A DNA stretch of 15,373 nucleotides, taken from the NCBI GenBank assembly GCA_938003715.1, contig CALKYK010000310.1, positions 1-15,373 of the forward strand, in the 5' to 3' direction. The notes under the pieces are model-generated. The model ran no database searches, was not told the origin of the DNA, and saw nothing but the letters and a program-made list of their open reading frames with translations. Below, one piece after another: positions 1 to 7,106 of the stretch. A program made the position numbers and the translations under genes. Position 1 is the first letter of the stretch. Each line of letters opens with the position of its first letter. This DNA comes from an uncultured Gammaproteobacteria bacterium. Its GTDB lineage: Bacteria > Pseudomonadota > Gammaproteobacteria > Steroidobacterales > Woeseiaceae.

Positions 1-166
1 GGACGCAATTAACTCCCGGCAACTTCTTGATGCTTTTCTCCACGCTGTAGGCACAAAACGGGCACGCAAGCCCAGTCACCTCGATCTCCACGACCTGATG
101 CTCTGTGGCAAAGGCAACCGTCGACATGAAGACAAGACTCAACACCAACGGCACTATCTTCCGCAT
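1..166 (-). CDS. MerP-like periplasmic heavy-metal-binding protein (HMA domain), 3' end outside window
   Basis: The reading frame starts at an ATG at 166 and runs off the left edge, so about 55 residues are visible. The first 20 or so residues form a Sec signal peptide (MRKIVPLVLSLV..., Ala-Phe-Ala before Thr-Glu-His). It is followed by the start of a heavy-metal-associated fold with the metal-binding motif G-L-A-C-P-F-C and the usual helix after it (YSVEKSIKKLPGV). Such proteins bind a soft or divalent metal ion through the two cysteines in the periplasm and hand it to a membrane transporter. A GGAG sits about 8 bases before the ATG. The gene follows the MerT-like gene by 38 bases and should share its transcript. 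Family membership is clear; mercury as substrate is inferred only from the MerT pairing, since no merA is in view and copper or another metal is possible. Confidence 0.85.
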   Translation of the reverse strand, partial: MRKIVPLVLSLVFMSTVAFATEHQVVEIEVTGLACPFCAYSVEKSIKKLPGVNCV

Positions 167-204
167 CTCACTCTCCAATACGATTTCGATTTTCATTCGA
201 GTCA

Positions 205-594
205 TCAGCCTTCCAACCAGATCCGCAGCGGTAGTGCTGCATAGGCCGCGAAAAACCCGATCGCCCAGATGGCAACGGCTATCCAGAAAATTCGACGATT
301 CCACATCAGGACTCGATCGCACGCAGCCTGAAGTTCTGGATCTGCGGGGCACTCGCGACCCGAGCGGAACAGGAGCCAGCCCGTCAATACAAGAAGCACG
401 GCGGCGCCGGTAAAGACCCAGGCCTTGTGTTGGGCTATCGAAACCAATATCGGAAAGCTGGATGAAATTGCCGCGACTGTCGCCCCGAGACCGAGTGCAA
501 CGAATGCGATTGGCAGCGCACAACAGATCAGGGTGCCGGTTGACGCAAATAACGCCAACCAAGTCACGCGAGTTTCTCGTGTCTCCATATTCAT
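205..594 (-). CDS. merT: MerT-like metal ion uptake membrane protein
   Basis: A 129-residue inner-membrane protein. It has a Cys-Cys pair (residues 24-25) inside the first membrane helix, a second helix around 58-76, a loop with Cys82 and Cys92, and a last helix around 100-122. This matches the MerT plan: metal is taken from MerP by the in-membrane cysteine pair, passed to the loop cysteines, and delivered to the cytoplasm. MerT is usually about 116 residues, so the length fits. The start is uncertain: ATG at 594 or 588. No good Shine-Dalgarno precedes either, and the promoter at 602-632 would start the mRNA almost at the ATG. The MerP-like gene follows directly. No merR or mercuric reductase is seen, so mercury specificity is inferred; the operator looks more like zinc/lead types. 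Confidence 0.8.
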   Translation of the reverse strand: MNMETRETRVTWLALFASTGTLICCALPIAFVALGLGATVAAISSSFPILVSIAQHKAWVFTGAAVLLVLTGWLLFRSGRECPADPELQAACDRVLMWNRRIFWIAVAIWAIGFFAAYAALPLRIWLEG

Positions 595-601
595 TGGAAA
601 C

Positions 602-632
602 AGCCTACAACCTGGAGTTCACTCCATGTCAA
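602..632 (-). promoter_or_regulatory. MerR-family promoter/operator for the merT-merP pair
   Basis: On the minus strand a perfect -35 box TTGACA (627-632) is separated by 19 bases from a -10 box TAGGCT (602-607). The spacer holds a perfect dyad TGGAGTGAACTCCA (613-626). An overlong 19-20 bp spacer with a centred dyad is the hallmark of promoters untwisted by MerR-family activators. The GGAGT/ACTCC half-sites recall zinc- and lead-responsive operators more than the GTAC half-sites of classic mer operators (comparison from memory). The start site should fall near 595, next to the merT ATG. The cognate regulator is not in the window. Confidence 0.85.
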
Positions 633-739
633 GGAGGCTCCTTTGCAGTTCTCCGATCTACGCATAGGGCATTCGCAGTGAGGCGGAGGAATCTCGAGCT
701 GACGTGTCACCGTGGTCTTAAGGCCCTACATGAAGAGAA

Positions 740-864
740 TGGCGCGCTCGACAGGATTGACTCGGATCTGCGGCCCTCGCCCTTCGGGCGCACTCACTGC
801 GTTCGTGCGTCTGTCGCGCGACTGCGTCGCGCTCCGATCGAACCTATGACCCCTGCCTTCGGAG
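740..864 (-). pseudogene. 3' half of a tRNA-Arg(CCG) gene, split by an insert; likely att-site remnant
   Basis: Read on the minus strand, 864-838 gives CTCCGAAGGCAG followed by GGGTCATAGGTTCGA, matching tRNA-Arg(CCG) from the anticodon loop to the T-loop. After 79 intervening bases, 758-740 gives AATCCTGTCGAGCGCGCCA, matching the 3' end with one difference from the E. coli gene as remembered. T-stem pairing between the two parts is kept (ATAGG with CCTGT). The 5' half of the tRNA (acceptor, D arm) is absent beyond 864. A tRNA remnant spanning anticodon loop to CCA is what tRNA-targeting integrases duplicate, so this is probably an attachment-site relic. It cannot make a working tRNA. Confidence 0.7.
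759..837. repeat. 79-bp hairpin-rich insert within the tRNA-Arg remnant
   Basis: The segment separating the two tRNA parts begins and ends close to the complementary pentamers TCGGA (762-766) and TCCGA (833-837). Inside are three successive stem-loops: CGCCC/GGGCG around TTC (778-790), CGCAC/GTGCG (789-809) and GCGCGAC/GTCGCGC around TGC (816-832). It encodes nothing. It looks like a small palindromic (REP- or MITE-like) element. No other copy is in the window, so whether it is repeated in the genome cannot be told. Confidence 0.55.
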
Positions 865-1073
865 TTCGCCAGATCAACAGTAAGTAAATGTTTTGTTTAC
901 CATTATGTGGCAGGACGCCCGTTGCAATCGCGGCATTGTGCACATAACTGCATGACCAAACCAAGCAAATCTCACGCACCGGTTCGCCCACGAGCAAACG
1001 GGGTTCCGCTTGTTGCGGGCTGATTCACGATACGACTGCCCTACTCTGCAGCTTTTGGGCTTCGGACATTCCG

Positions 1074-1115
1074 CGAAATTTGAGGGACGCATCTTCCAGC
1101 GCCGGCCAAATTTCG
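1074..1115. repeat. 9-bp inverted repeat just after the PepSY-reductase stop codon
   Basis: CGAAATTTG (1074-1082) and CAAATTTCG (1107-1115) are perfect complements separated by 24 bases that themselves contain GCCGGC. It lies 7 bases past the stop codon of the reductase gene. No U-run follows on the minus strand, so it is not a textbook intrinsic terminator, though it may protect or end the transcript. Confidence 0.45.
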
Positions 1116-1122
1116 AACCCCG

Positions 1123-3000
1123 CTAGATCCCGAAATCGTCGAAAAAGACGCTGTTCTCTGGAACCCCTTTTTCAGCCAGCATTCTACGGGTTGCCGCGAG
1201 CATCGGCGGCGGGCCGCAAACATAGAATTCACAGGCTCCGAAGTCCCGGTCCTGGCCGATCAGATCCTGCAGGGCAACGGCATGGACGAATCCTGTGGGG
1301 CCCTGCCAGCCGTCCACCGACAGTGGCTCCGACAGCACGGGTTGCCATCGGAAATTCGGGTGTTGACCTTGTAGCTCATCGAATTCTCTTGCGTAGAATA
1401 GATCTGCCCGGGTGCGGGCACCGTACCAGAAGTCAATTTTTCTGCCGCTCTGCTTGTACAGGAGCTCGCTTCGTATAATGGCACGAAGCGGTGCCATGCC
1501 GGCGCCGCCACCAACAAAGATCATATCCGCATTGGACTCTCGAGCCCTGAAATCGCCCAGTGGGCCGACGATGTCCAATTTGTCCCCGGGCTGGAGTGAC
1601 CACATATATGTGGATCCGACGCCCACCGGCAGCGCCTGGCTACCCTCCGGCGGCACCATCAGTCGTACATTGAGCACGATCGTTCCGCGCTCCTGCTCGC
1701 ACGGTGTCGCCAAAGAGTATGCCCGCCGAGTTTCGGACTTGTTGACGTTGGTGACCTGGGCACCGACCGCCTCGCACGATCTGCTAGCTTCGGACGTCAA
1801 CCCTAGCTTCGCGTACTCAAGCTTGTACCGTGGAATTATTACGTGGACATAGGAACCGGCCGCATAGTCAAAGTCGTTCTCAGGTAGCCGCAGACGAATT
1901 TCGCGGATAAACGGCGTCAGGAAACGACATTCGGCTACCTCGGCTGTGAGTTCCTGTGCCGACAGCACGTCGTCGGATATTCCAACAACCATATCGCTCG
2001 CAACTTCGGCTTGACAGGACAACCGGATTCCCTTTTTTCGTTGCGACTCTGACAACAAGCGACGATCGGCCGCCGACTCAGGCCAGTCCGGTCCGAGGTT
2101 TACGACGCAGAGCCCGCACGTTCCGCCACCTCCGCAGTTTGACGGCAATACAATGTCGTCCCTGGCCAATTCGTCGTAGAGACGGCCACCGACGTGCGAA
2201 CTCACGCGTGCGACAACCTCGCCGTGCGGCGCGCACACCGCGATTTGCGCCGGAGATCGCCACCAACCGCCCGGCACCAATGCAAGAAAATCCTCGCGTC
2301 GAAAGCTATCGAAGAACAGGACCACGCCCGTGATCGAGAACCAGGCAGCAATCAGTGAAACCAGAATGACGAGGGCATTATTGAAATCTTCCCGCTCCTT
2401 GTAGTCCATGATGTGCAGCATCCAGAACACATCAAAAAGTCGCCACGTATCATTGCGACGCTCGAGAATTCTCCCGTCATCGGCCGCGATGTATAACGTC
2501 GTCGCGTCATCGTCGTCGAACGCAACGCGCCATGCGTCGCCCGAATGCCGGCGGATCTCCATGCTCGGTGCCTGAACCGGTTCGATCGACACGATCTGTC
2601 CGGGCCCCGAGTAGTCCTGCCCCGCCAGTGCCGCGGCATCCTCGGCTGTAACGACGATTCGGCTGCCGGACGTTGCATCGAACAGCTGCGATCCGCCGGC
2701 ATTTTTTACCTGGTATGCAGCACGACCAAGATGCGATCTCAGTGAAATATCGAAGATCGGCGCAGCCGAAGCGGCTCGCTCGAGAATATCGCCGACGCTC
2801 AGCACATTGCGCGAAGATGCCGAAACCGGCATGACGTCGGCGACCGCCTGGTAGTGATGTCCCTGAACGTGTTCGTGGTCGAGCAGGCCCATCATAAGAC
2901 CACTCAACATCCAGATGCCCACCTGGATTCCGATCGCAAGTCCGATCCACTTATGGAGTCTTCGGAACCAGATCACTTCTATCACCAATGTTCGAGTCAT
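1123..3000 (-). CDS. PepSY membrane domain fused to NqrF-like 2Fe-2S/FAD/NAD(P)H reductase
   Basis: A 625-residue fusion. Residues 1-235 are a PepSY-associated membrane module: helix at about 18-40, periplasmic domain, then TWRLFDVFWMLHIMDY (185-200) and a second helix at 208-231. His16, His42/44/48/49 and His196 could bind haem or metal, as in FoxB/FpvG-type siderophore reductases. Residues 250-345 are a plant-type ferredoxin domain with cluster ligands Cys289, Cys295, Cys298 and Cys329. Residues 350-625 form a ferredoxin-NADP reductase fold: RAYSLAT (426-432, FAD), VGGGAGMAPLRA (496-507, NAD(P)H) and CGPPPM (595-600), very like NqrF. The likely role is to pass electrons from cytoplasmic NAD(P)H across the inner membrane to reduce a metal chelate. 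It overlaps the preceding PepSY gene by 50 bases and has no strong ribosome site, so coupled translation is likely. The substrate is not shown. Confidence 0.85.
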   Translation of the reverse strand: MTRTLVIEVIWFRRLHKWIGLAIGIQVGIWMLSGLMMGLLDHEHVQGHHYQAVADVMPVSASSRNVLSVGDILERAASAAPIFDISLRSHLGRAAYQVKNAGGSQLFDATSGSRIVVTAEDAAALAGQDYSGPGQIVSIEPVQAPSMEIRRHSGDAWRVAFDDDDATTLYIAADDGRILERRNDTWRLFDVFWMLHIMDYKEREDFNNALVILVSLIAAWFSITGVVLFFDSFRREDFLALVPGGWWRSPAQIAVCAPHGEVVARVSSHVGGRLYDELARDDIVLPSNCGGGGTCGLCVVNLGPDWPESAADRRLLSESQRKKGIRLSCQAEVASDMVVGISDDVLSAQELTAEVAECRFLTPFIREIRLRLPENDFDYAAGSYVHVIIPRYKLEYAKLGLTSEASRSCEAVGAQVTNVNKSETRRAYSLATPCEQERGTIVLNVRLMVPPEGSQALPVGVGSTYMWSLQPGDKLDIVGPLGDFRARESNADMIFVGGGAGMAPLRAIIRSELLYKQSGRKIDFWYGARTRADLFYAREFDELQGQHPNFRWQPVLSEPLSVDGWQGPTGFVHAVALQDLIGQDRDFGACEFYVCGPPPMLAATRRMLAEKGVPENSVFFDDFGI

Positions 3001-3715
3001 CGACCGGTATGACCGCCTGCTGGCGCTTCTTCAGGCTGTAGAACAGGAGCCAGACACCGGTCAACGCAAACAGGAGTCCGACGAACGCGGCCACTCTGAG
3101 TAAATTATTATTGAAGTCCGTTCGATTCTCGTAATCCATGATGTGGAACATCCACAAGAAATCGTATAGCCGCCAGAATGTGTGGCGGCGAGTAATCAGC
3201 TCTCCTGTCGTCGGCGATACATAGAAAGTCGTTTCAATCCGGTCGTCGAATCGCACCTGCCAGAGCGGCAATGGCCGTGACTGGATCTCGGTTGGCCGGG
3301 CATCACTGTCGTCAAGCAATACAGCAGCAATGATCTCGCCATCGCCGGCGTAGTAGTGCGTGGCCAGCGCCATGGCCTCACTGCGATCGATCGGCGTGCG
3401 TTCCGCTCCAGTTGTGGCGTCCAGAAGGGTACTGCCCTGCGCAGTCTTGACGATATAGTGCGGGTCGCCGCGTCGCGCTATGAACTGAACCCGGGTGGCC
3501 TGCGGATATCGTTCGAGAATGTCGCTCATGGGATAGAGCTCGGCCAGATCCTTTCCGACAGGCTCAACGACGTTCTTGACCAGGGGATCGCCATGGATGA
3601 AGTCGATGTCCACCGTTGCCATGTAAGCGCCGCTGACCATCCAGAACATGGCCTGAATACCGACAATCAATGCGAGCCACTTGTGGGCCTTGCGCGCAAG
3701 AAACGGCGCTTTCAT
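2951..3715 (-). CDS. PepSY-associated transmembrane protein (putative periplasmic metal-chelate reductase)
   Basis: A 254-residue protein from the ATG at 3715, which has AGGA about 9 bases upstream; the in-frame ATG at 3760 lacks such a site and adds a polar 15-residue head. It has a helix at about 14-34, a periplasmic PepSY-like region, the conserved stretch FWRLYDFLWMFHIMDY (180-195) and a second helix at 205-227. His11 (KAHKW) and His191 (FHIMDY) are placed like the haem-ligand histidines of FoxB/FpvG-type siderophore reductases. It is clearly paralogous to the first 235 residues of the next gene (shared HIMDY, DFNN, LTGVWLLF/ITGVVLFF), so the pair arose by duplication, one copy gaining a reductase. 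Its place after a TonB-dependent receptor suggests reductive release of the imported metal. Confidence 0.8.
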   Translation of the reverse strand: MKAPFLARKAHKWLALIVGIQAMFWMVSGAYMATVDIDFIHGDPLVKNVVEPVGKDLAELYPMSDILERYPQATRVQFIARRGDPHYIVKTAQGSTLLDATTGAERTPIDRSEAMALATHYYAGDGEIIAAVLLDDSDARPTEIQSRPLPLWQVRFDDRIETTFYVSPTTGELITRRHTFWRLYDFLWMFHIMDYENRTDFNNNLLRVAAFVGLLFALTGVWLLFYSLKKRQQAVIPVDDSNIGDRSDLVPKTP

Positions 3716-3783
3716 GATTTTATTCCTGATTGCATTGTGTGACTCACGCTTGGTACCCACGCAGCAGAGCGCACTTCGCTCAC

Positions 3784-3809
3784 TGCGGGGCGGCAGCCGC
3801 CGCCCCGCA
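3784..3809. repeat. strong GC hairpin between the receptor and the PepSY genes
   Basis: TGCGGGGCGGC (3784-3794) and GCCGCCCCGCA (3799-3809) form a perfect 11-bp stem with a 4-base loop, 15 bases after the receptor stop codon. A weaker stem GAGCG/CGCTC lies next to it (about 3768-3782). No U-tract follows on the minus strand. It may act as a partial terminator or a 3'-end stabiliser that sets the receptor apart from the reductase genes. Confidence 0.6.
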
Positions 3810-3823
3810 CGCTACCCGTGTCC

Positions 3824-6800
3824 TTACTGCCAGCGGTACGTCAGCCGAGCGTAGCCACGCCGCCCGGTGAGGTCGTAGGTCATCGTATCGGTATTGGCAT
3901 CCGTCCAGGACGCGACGTAAGGGGCGCCCTCGTCGAACAGATTGTCGATTCCGACTGCAAGCCGCATGCTGTCAGAGAATTCATACGTCGCCTGCAAATA
4001 ATGGTAGACAACGGAATCGATCTCCGCACCGATCGCTGGTGGCTCAGCATTGAAGTCGTCACCATCACCGATGACCTGTACGGAATAGGTTCCGCCCCAT
4101 CTTTCCGCACCGACATTCAGCGACATGTAAGAGCGAAAACGAGAATAGCCTCCGTTACCGCCACCAATGTGTCCATCCAGAACGATAGGTGCCGCACCGG
4201 AAAACGGCGTGATCTCGTACTCGTTCAACAGCGTCGTCTTGAAATCGAAAGCAGCAGGCAAATCCATCAGGTCGAAGTTGTAGGTCAGCCCGAAATCAAT
4301 GCCCTTGATGGTTTCCAGCCCCGAGTTGACGGGTTGCGCCGACAGGAAATTGACGTCTCCGCTCAACGAGCTCCGCGTAAAGTGCGCTGGCGAACAAAAT
4401 TCATGCGCAAGATTCGGCGTGTTGTAGCAAACATCGAGCTTGGTCGAACCGGGAATTTGCGTAATCGCGTCCTCGATTTCGATGTCATAGTAGTCGAGTG
4501 TCAGCGCCAGACCTTCCAGGAACGACGGTTCATAGACGACTCCAAGAGTAAACGTGTCGGCACTCTCGGGTTCGAGCGCAGTATTGCCACCCACCGTTGT
4601 CAGGATCGTGTTGCCGAGCTGCATGAAGCCCACAGGAACGCCGTCGGCCTGGCAATTCTGGTAGACGACGTTACTGGGATCCAGATCGCTCCAGCCCGAA
4701 CATGGATCGGTCGTCGTCAGGTTGCCCTCAGCGACGCCGCCGAACAGTTCATTGACGTTCGGCACTCTGAACGCGGTCGACAGATTCGCACGAATCTTCA
4801 GATCATCAATGATCTGCCAGTTGAGGCCGATCTTGAAGTTGTCGTCGCTGCCAAAGGTTTCATAGTCCGAGAATCGAAACGCCAAGTCGAGGTTGAGGTT
4901 TCGGGCAAGCGGCGCATCGACGAGAATCGGCAAGCTCGCTTCCACGTAGAACTCGTCGGACTTGACCGTACCCGAAATCGGGTCGGCCGCATTCGTATTG
5001 GCGGCGCCAATAATTACCAGTGAATCCGGGTTGCGCCAGCCCTTGTCGTTCCTGTTCTCGTAGCCAGCGGCGAGCAATACCGGGCCGGCCGGCAGATCGA
5101 ACAATTCGCCCGACACGTTGGCCGAGATGCTCGTCTGCTCGTTGCCACCGGTACCGACCATCGTGAACAGAATGTAGTCCATGACCTCCTGTGTTACGTC
5201 GCCGAGGCCCAGGATATCGGCACAGGGGATACCGCCCGTTCCACAGATCGAGGTATCCAGCGTTTCGTTGAGCCTTAGCAGATTGACGATGTTCGTTGAG
5301 CCATCGATACCGGTATTGCGCCCCCAGTTGTAGGAAACATCCCAGCTCCACGTATCGGAGAACTCGCCATCGAGCCCGGCAACCACGCGCCAGGTATCTG
5401 TTTCCTGGAAAAACTGCCGGTCGCCACTTTCGGCGATGCGCCGATTTTCCAGGAATACGTCCTCGCCGGTCGGATTGGTCGGGTGGCTGGCGTCGAAAAA
5501 GATGTTCCTGATAGTGGTCGGTGAGGCAGGCTGGTCGGTCTGTCGATTTGTGTACATGACCTCGCCGAATATGCCGACCCGGTCCGTCAACTCGTGATTG
5601 CCGAATGCCGAAAACGACAGGCGTTCCAGGGGATTGACGGCGTTGAACGACTGATTGAAGTCGAAGTTGTGAATCAACGGATCGTAAATTGCGAAATCGT
5701 CACCGCTGCCATTGGGATCCTGGTTGAAGTTTATGCGCGTTCCGTCGGGCAAGAGCGCCCGGCCGCCCGTAGTACTGCTGCTGCCGAAGCAAACGAGCTG
5801 GCCATTGACCTCGGACCGGGGGCAGTCGACACGGTCAGGCATGTAAACCTCGTCTGCATCCTGATAGCTGATGTTGGCCATCAGGCTGCCACGTTCGTTT
5901 GTGACGCCCCAGGTCAGGTCGAGCTGTAACTCCTCGCCATCGCCCTCGAACGCCGCACCGGCCTTGACCGCGGCTTCGACGCCCTCGAAGTTCTTCTTGG
6001 TAATGATATTGACAACGCCGGCGACCGCGTCAGCGCCATAGATGGCCGATGCGCCGTCCTTGAGCACCTCGATCTGCTCGATGATCGAAACCGGGATCAT
6101 GCTCAGATCCACGGAGGTATTCGCACCGGTCCCGCCGGCGACGATTCGTCTTCCGTTCAGCAGAACCAGCGTGCGGTTGATGCCCATGCCCCGCAGGTTG
6201 ATCTGTGGCGTACCCCAGCCGTTCGACACCCAGTACGCCGATGTCTGATTGCCGCCAAAGCCAGCCGATGACGGTAGTCGCTGCAGCAGCACTTCGAGCG
6301 ACGTGACGCCCGTCGCTTCGATTTCCGGAGCGCCGATTATCGTCATGGGCCCGACGCTGTTGAGGTCTTTTCGGGCAATGCGACTGCCCGTCACGACCAC
6401 TTCTTCGACGGTATTGCCATCGCCCGCCAGGGTCCCCGAATCCTGTGCGCTCGCACTGACGCTGAACACGCTCGCCAGCATCGCTACCAAACCTGTCTTC
6501 TTTCTCGTATTCATGTCGTCCCCCACCTCGGTGTCACGTTCTGTCTCTTCAGCAACGTAGATCTGAATCACACGTTTGTCCGACAGTCCGCTCGAGAGTC
6601 CCGAGTCCCGCAGGAGCAGCTCCAAAGCATCGCTCAACGAATATCGACCCGATACTGCGTTGGCTTGTCGAGATTCAGCCAGGTCGTAGGGGAAAAGCAT
6701 GATTGCGCCGGTTTGTTTGGCAAGGCGGTTCAACGCCTCCGCCGCATTCAAGGGCGGTATGTCAATGTCAAACAACGGCTCACCGGACGGCTCGGCGGCG

Positions 6801-6901
6801 ATGCTCGCGGTACTCAGCATGGCCACCATCAGCCAACTCGCCAACCATCGCGTCACGCGGGCAGCCCGATGTTGCGTTCCCCCAACAACCCGTCCGGACA
6901 C
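3824..6901 (-). CDS. TonB-dependent outer-membrane receptor with N-terminal STN signalling domain (FecA-type transducer)
   Basis: The start chosen is the GTG at 6901: AGAGGA lies 5 bases upstream and it yields a good signal peptide (WLASWLMVAMLSTASIAA, cleavage near residue 36). The open frame itself extends to 7141. An STN domain (about 42-118) follows, which in FecA-type transducers contacts FecR in the periplasm. A second complete signal-peptide-like segment begins at Met130 (MNTRKKTGLVAMLASVFSVS, then ASA-Q), with its own GAGGTGGGGG ribosome-site-like sequence. A TonB-box-like EEVVVTG (166-172), plug (about 175-290, with INLRGMGINRTLVLLNGRR) and a beta-barrel ending GYARLTYRWQ complete the 1025-residue protein. 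It imports a ligand using TonB energy. The barrel resembles the large receptor group of uncertain substrate; a metal chelate is inferred from the PepSY reductases downstream. Confidence 0.9.
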   Translation of the reverse strand: MSGRVVGGTQHRAARVTRWLASWLMVAMLSTASIAAEPSGEPLFDIDIPPLNAAEALNRLAKQTGAIMLFPYDLAESRQANAVSGRYSLSDALELLLRDSGLSSGLSDKRVIQIYVAEETERDTEVGDDMNTRKKTGLVAMLASVFSVSASAQDSGTLAGDGNTVEEVVVTGSRIARKDLNSVGPMTIIGAPEIEATGVTSLEVLLQRLPSSAGFGGNQTSAYWVSNGWGTPQINLRGMGINRTLVLLNGRRIVAGGTGANTSVDLSMIPVSIIEQIEVLKDGASAIYGADAVAGVVNIITKKNFEGVEAAVKAGAAFEGDGEELQLDLTWGVTNERGSLMANISYQDADEVYMPDRVDCPRSEVNGQLVCFGSSSTTGGRALLPDGTRINFNQDPNGSGDDFAIYDPLIHNFDFNQSFNAVNPLERLSFSAFGNHELTDRVGIFGEVMYTNRQTDQPASPTTIRNIFFDASHPTNPTGEDVFLENRRIAESGDRQFFQETDTWRVVAGLDGEFSDTWSWDVSYNWGRNTGIDGSTNIVNLLRLNETLDTSICGTGGIPCADILGLGDVTQEVMDYILFTMVGTGGNEQTSISANVSGELFDLPAGPVLLAAGYENRNDKGWRNPDSLVIIGAANTNAADPISGTVKSDEFYVEASLPILVDAPLARNLNLDLAFRFSDYETFGSDDNFKIGLNWQIIDDLKIRANLSTAFRVPNVNELFGGVAEGNLTTTDPCSGWSDLDPSNVVYQNCQADGVPVGFMQLGNTILTTVGGNTALEPESADTFTLGVVYEPSFLEGLALTLDYYDIEIEDAITQIPGSTKLDVCYNTPNLAHEFCSPAHFTRSSLSGDVNFLSAQPVNSGLETIKGIDFGLTYNFDLMDLPAAFDFKTTLLNEYEITPFSGAAPIVLDGHIGGGNGGYSRFRSYMSLNVGAERWGGTYSVQVIGDGDDFNAEPPAIGAEIDSVVYHYLQATYEFSDSMRLAVGIDNLFDEGAPYVASWTDANTDTMTYDLTGRRGYARLTYRWQ
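6520..6529 (-). promoter_or_regulatory. internal ribosome-binding-site-like sequence before Met130 of the receptor
   Basis: GAGGTGGGGG on the minus strand ends 5 bases before the in-frame ATG at 6514. That ATG opens a textbook Sec signal peptide followed by the TonB box and plug, so an 896-residue receptor without the STN domain could be made from here. It may be a used internal start or a relic of a gene-joining event. Confidence 0.45.
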
Positions 6902-6941
6902 GCAGTTCCTCTGTCGATGTACCCGATCGGACTTGTCAATC

Positions 6942-6977
6942 AGATAACTACCGAGGACCGGAAAGCCGCAATAAAAC
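6942..6977 (-). promoter_or_regulatory. candidate ECF-sigma-dependent promoter of the receptor gene
   Basis: The minus strand reads GTTTTATTGCGGCTTTCC then GGTCCTCGGTAGTTATCT, a composition recalling promoters used by FecI-like sigma factors (G/C-flanked TTT at -35, CGGT/CGTC-like -10). It would start the mRNA about 35 bases before the GTG at 6901. It lies between fecR and the receptor, where E. coli has PfecA. The assignment is by resemblance only. Confidence 0.3.
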
Positions 6978-7024
6978 TTGAACATTTTTTCTCTGCGAGC
7001 CCAGGAACCAGGGTTCTTGACCGT

Positions 7025-7070
7025 TCGCCAGCCGTCGATGTGCAGACGCGACAAGGTCCGCGGCTGGCGA
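7025..7070. repeat. 10-bp inverted repeat in the fecR-receptor gap
   Basis: TCGCCAGCCG (7025-7034) and CGGCTGGCGA (7061-7070) are perfect complements with a 26-base loop. It lies 36 bases past the fecR stop codon and ahead of the candidate receptor promoter. A stem-loop between fecR and fecA that reduces read-through is known in E. coli, so a similar role in separating the two transcripts is plausible. Confidence 0.5.
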
Positions 7071-7106
7071 GCCGGACGCAGCTCCGTATCGTTCGACGAC
7101 CCGGTG

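Larger units (their letters stand above)
667..1122. other. gene-free stretch between the metal-uptake operon and the reductase gene
   Basis: No convincing gene is seen on either strand: the frames here lack ribosome sites and recognisable domains. The stretch contains the split tRNA-Arg remnant (740-864), an AT-rich patch around 880-905 and an inverted repeat just after the reductase stop codon (1074-1115). It separates two functionally distinct modules and is a plausible old recombination junction. Confidence 0.6.

Noticed and set aside
462..887. Plus-strand frame reading away from the MerR-type promoter, considered as a divergent merR
   Set aside because: The translation has no MerR helix-turn-helix or metal-binding cysteines and it begins inside merT. 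No regulator is present.
3818..5023. Long plus-strand open frame (401 codons) opposite the receptor gene
   Set aside because: Its protein has no recognisable domain, and the opposite strand encodes a clear TonB-dependent receptor barrel. It is an antisense shadow produced by codon bias.
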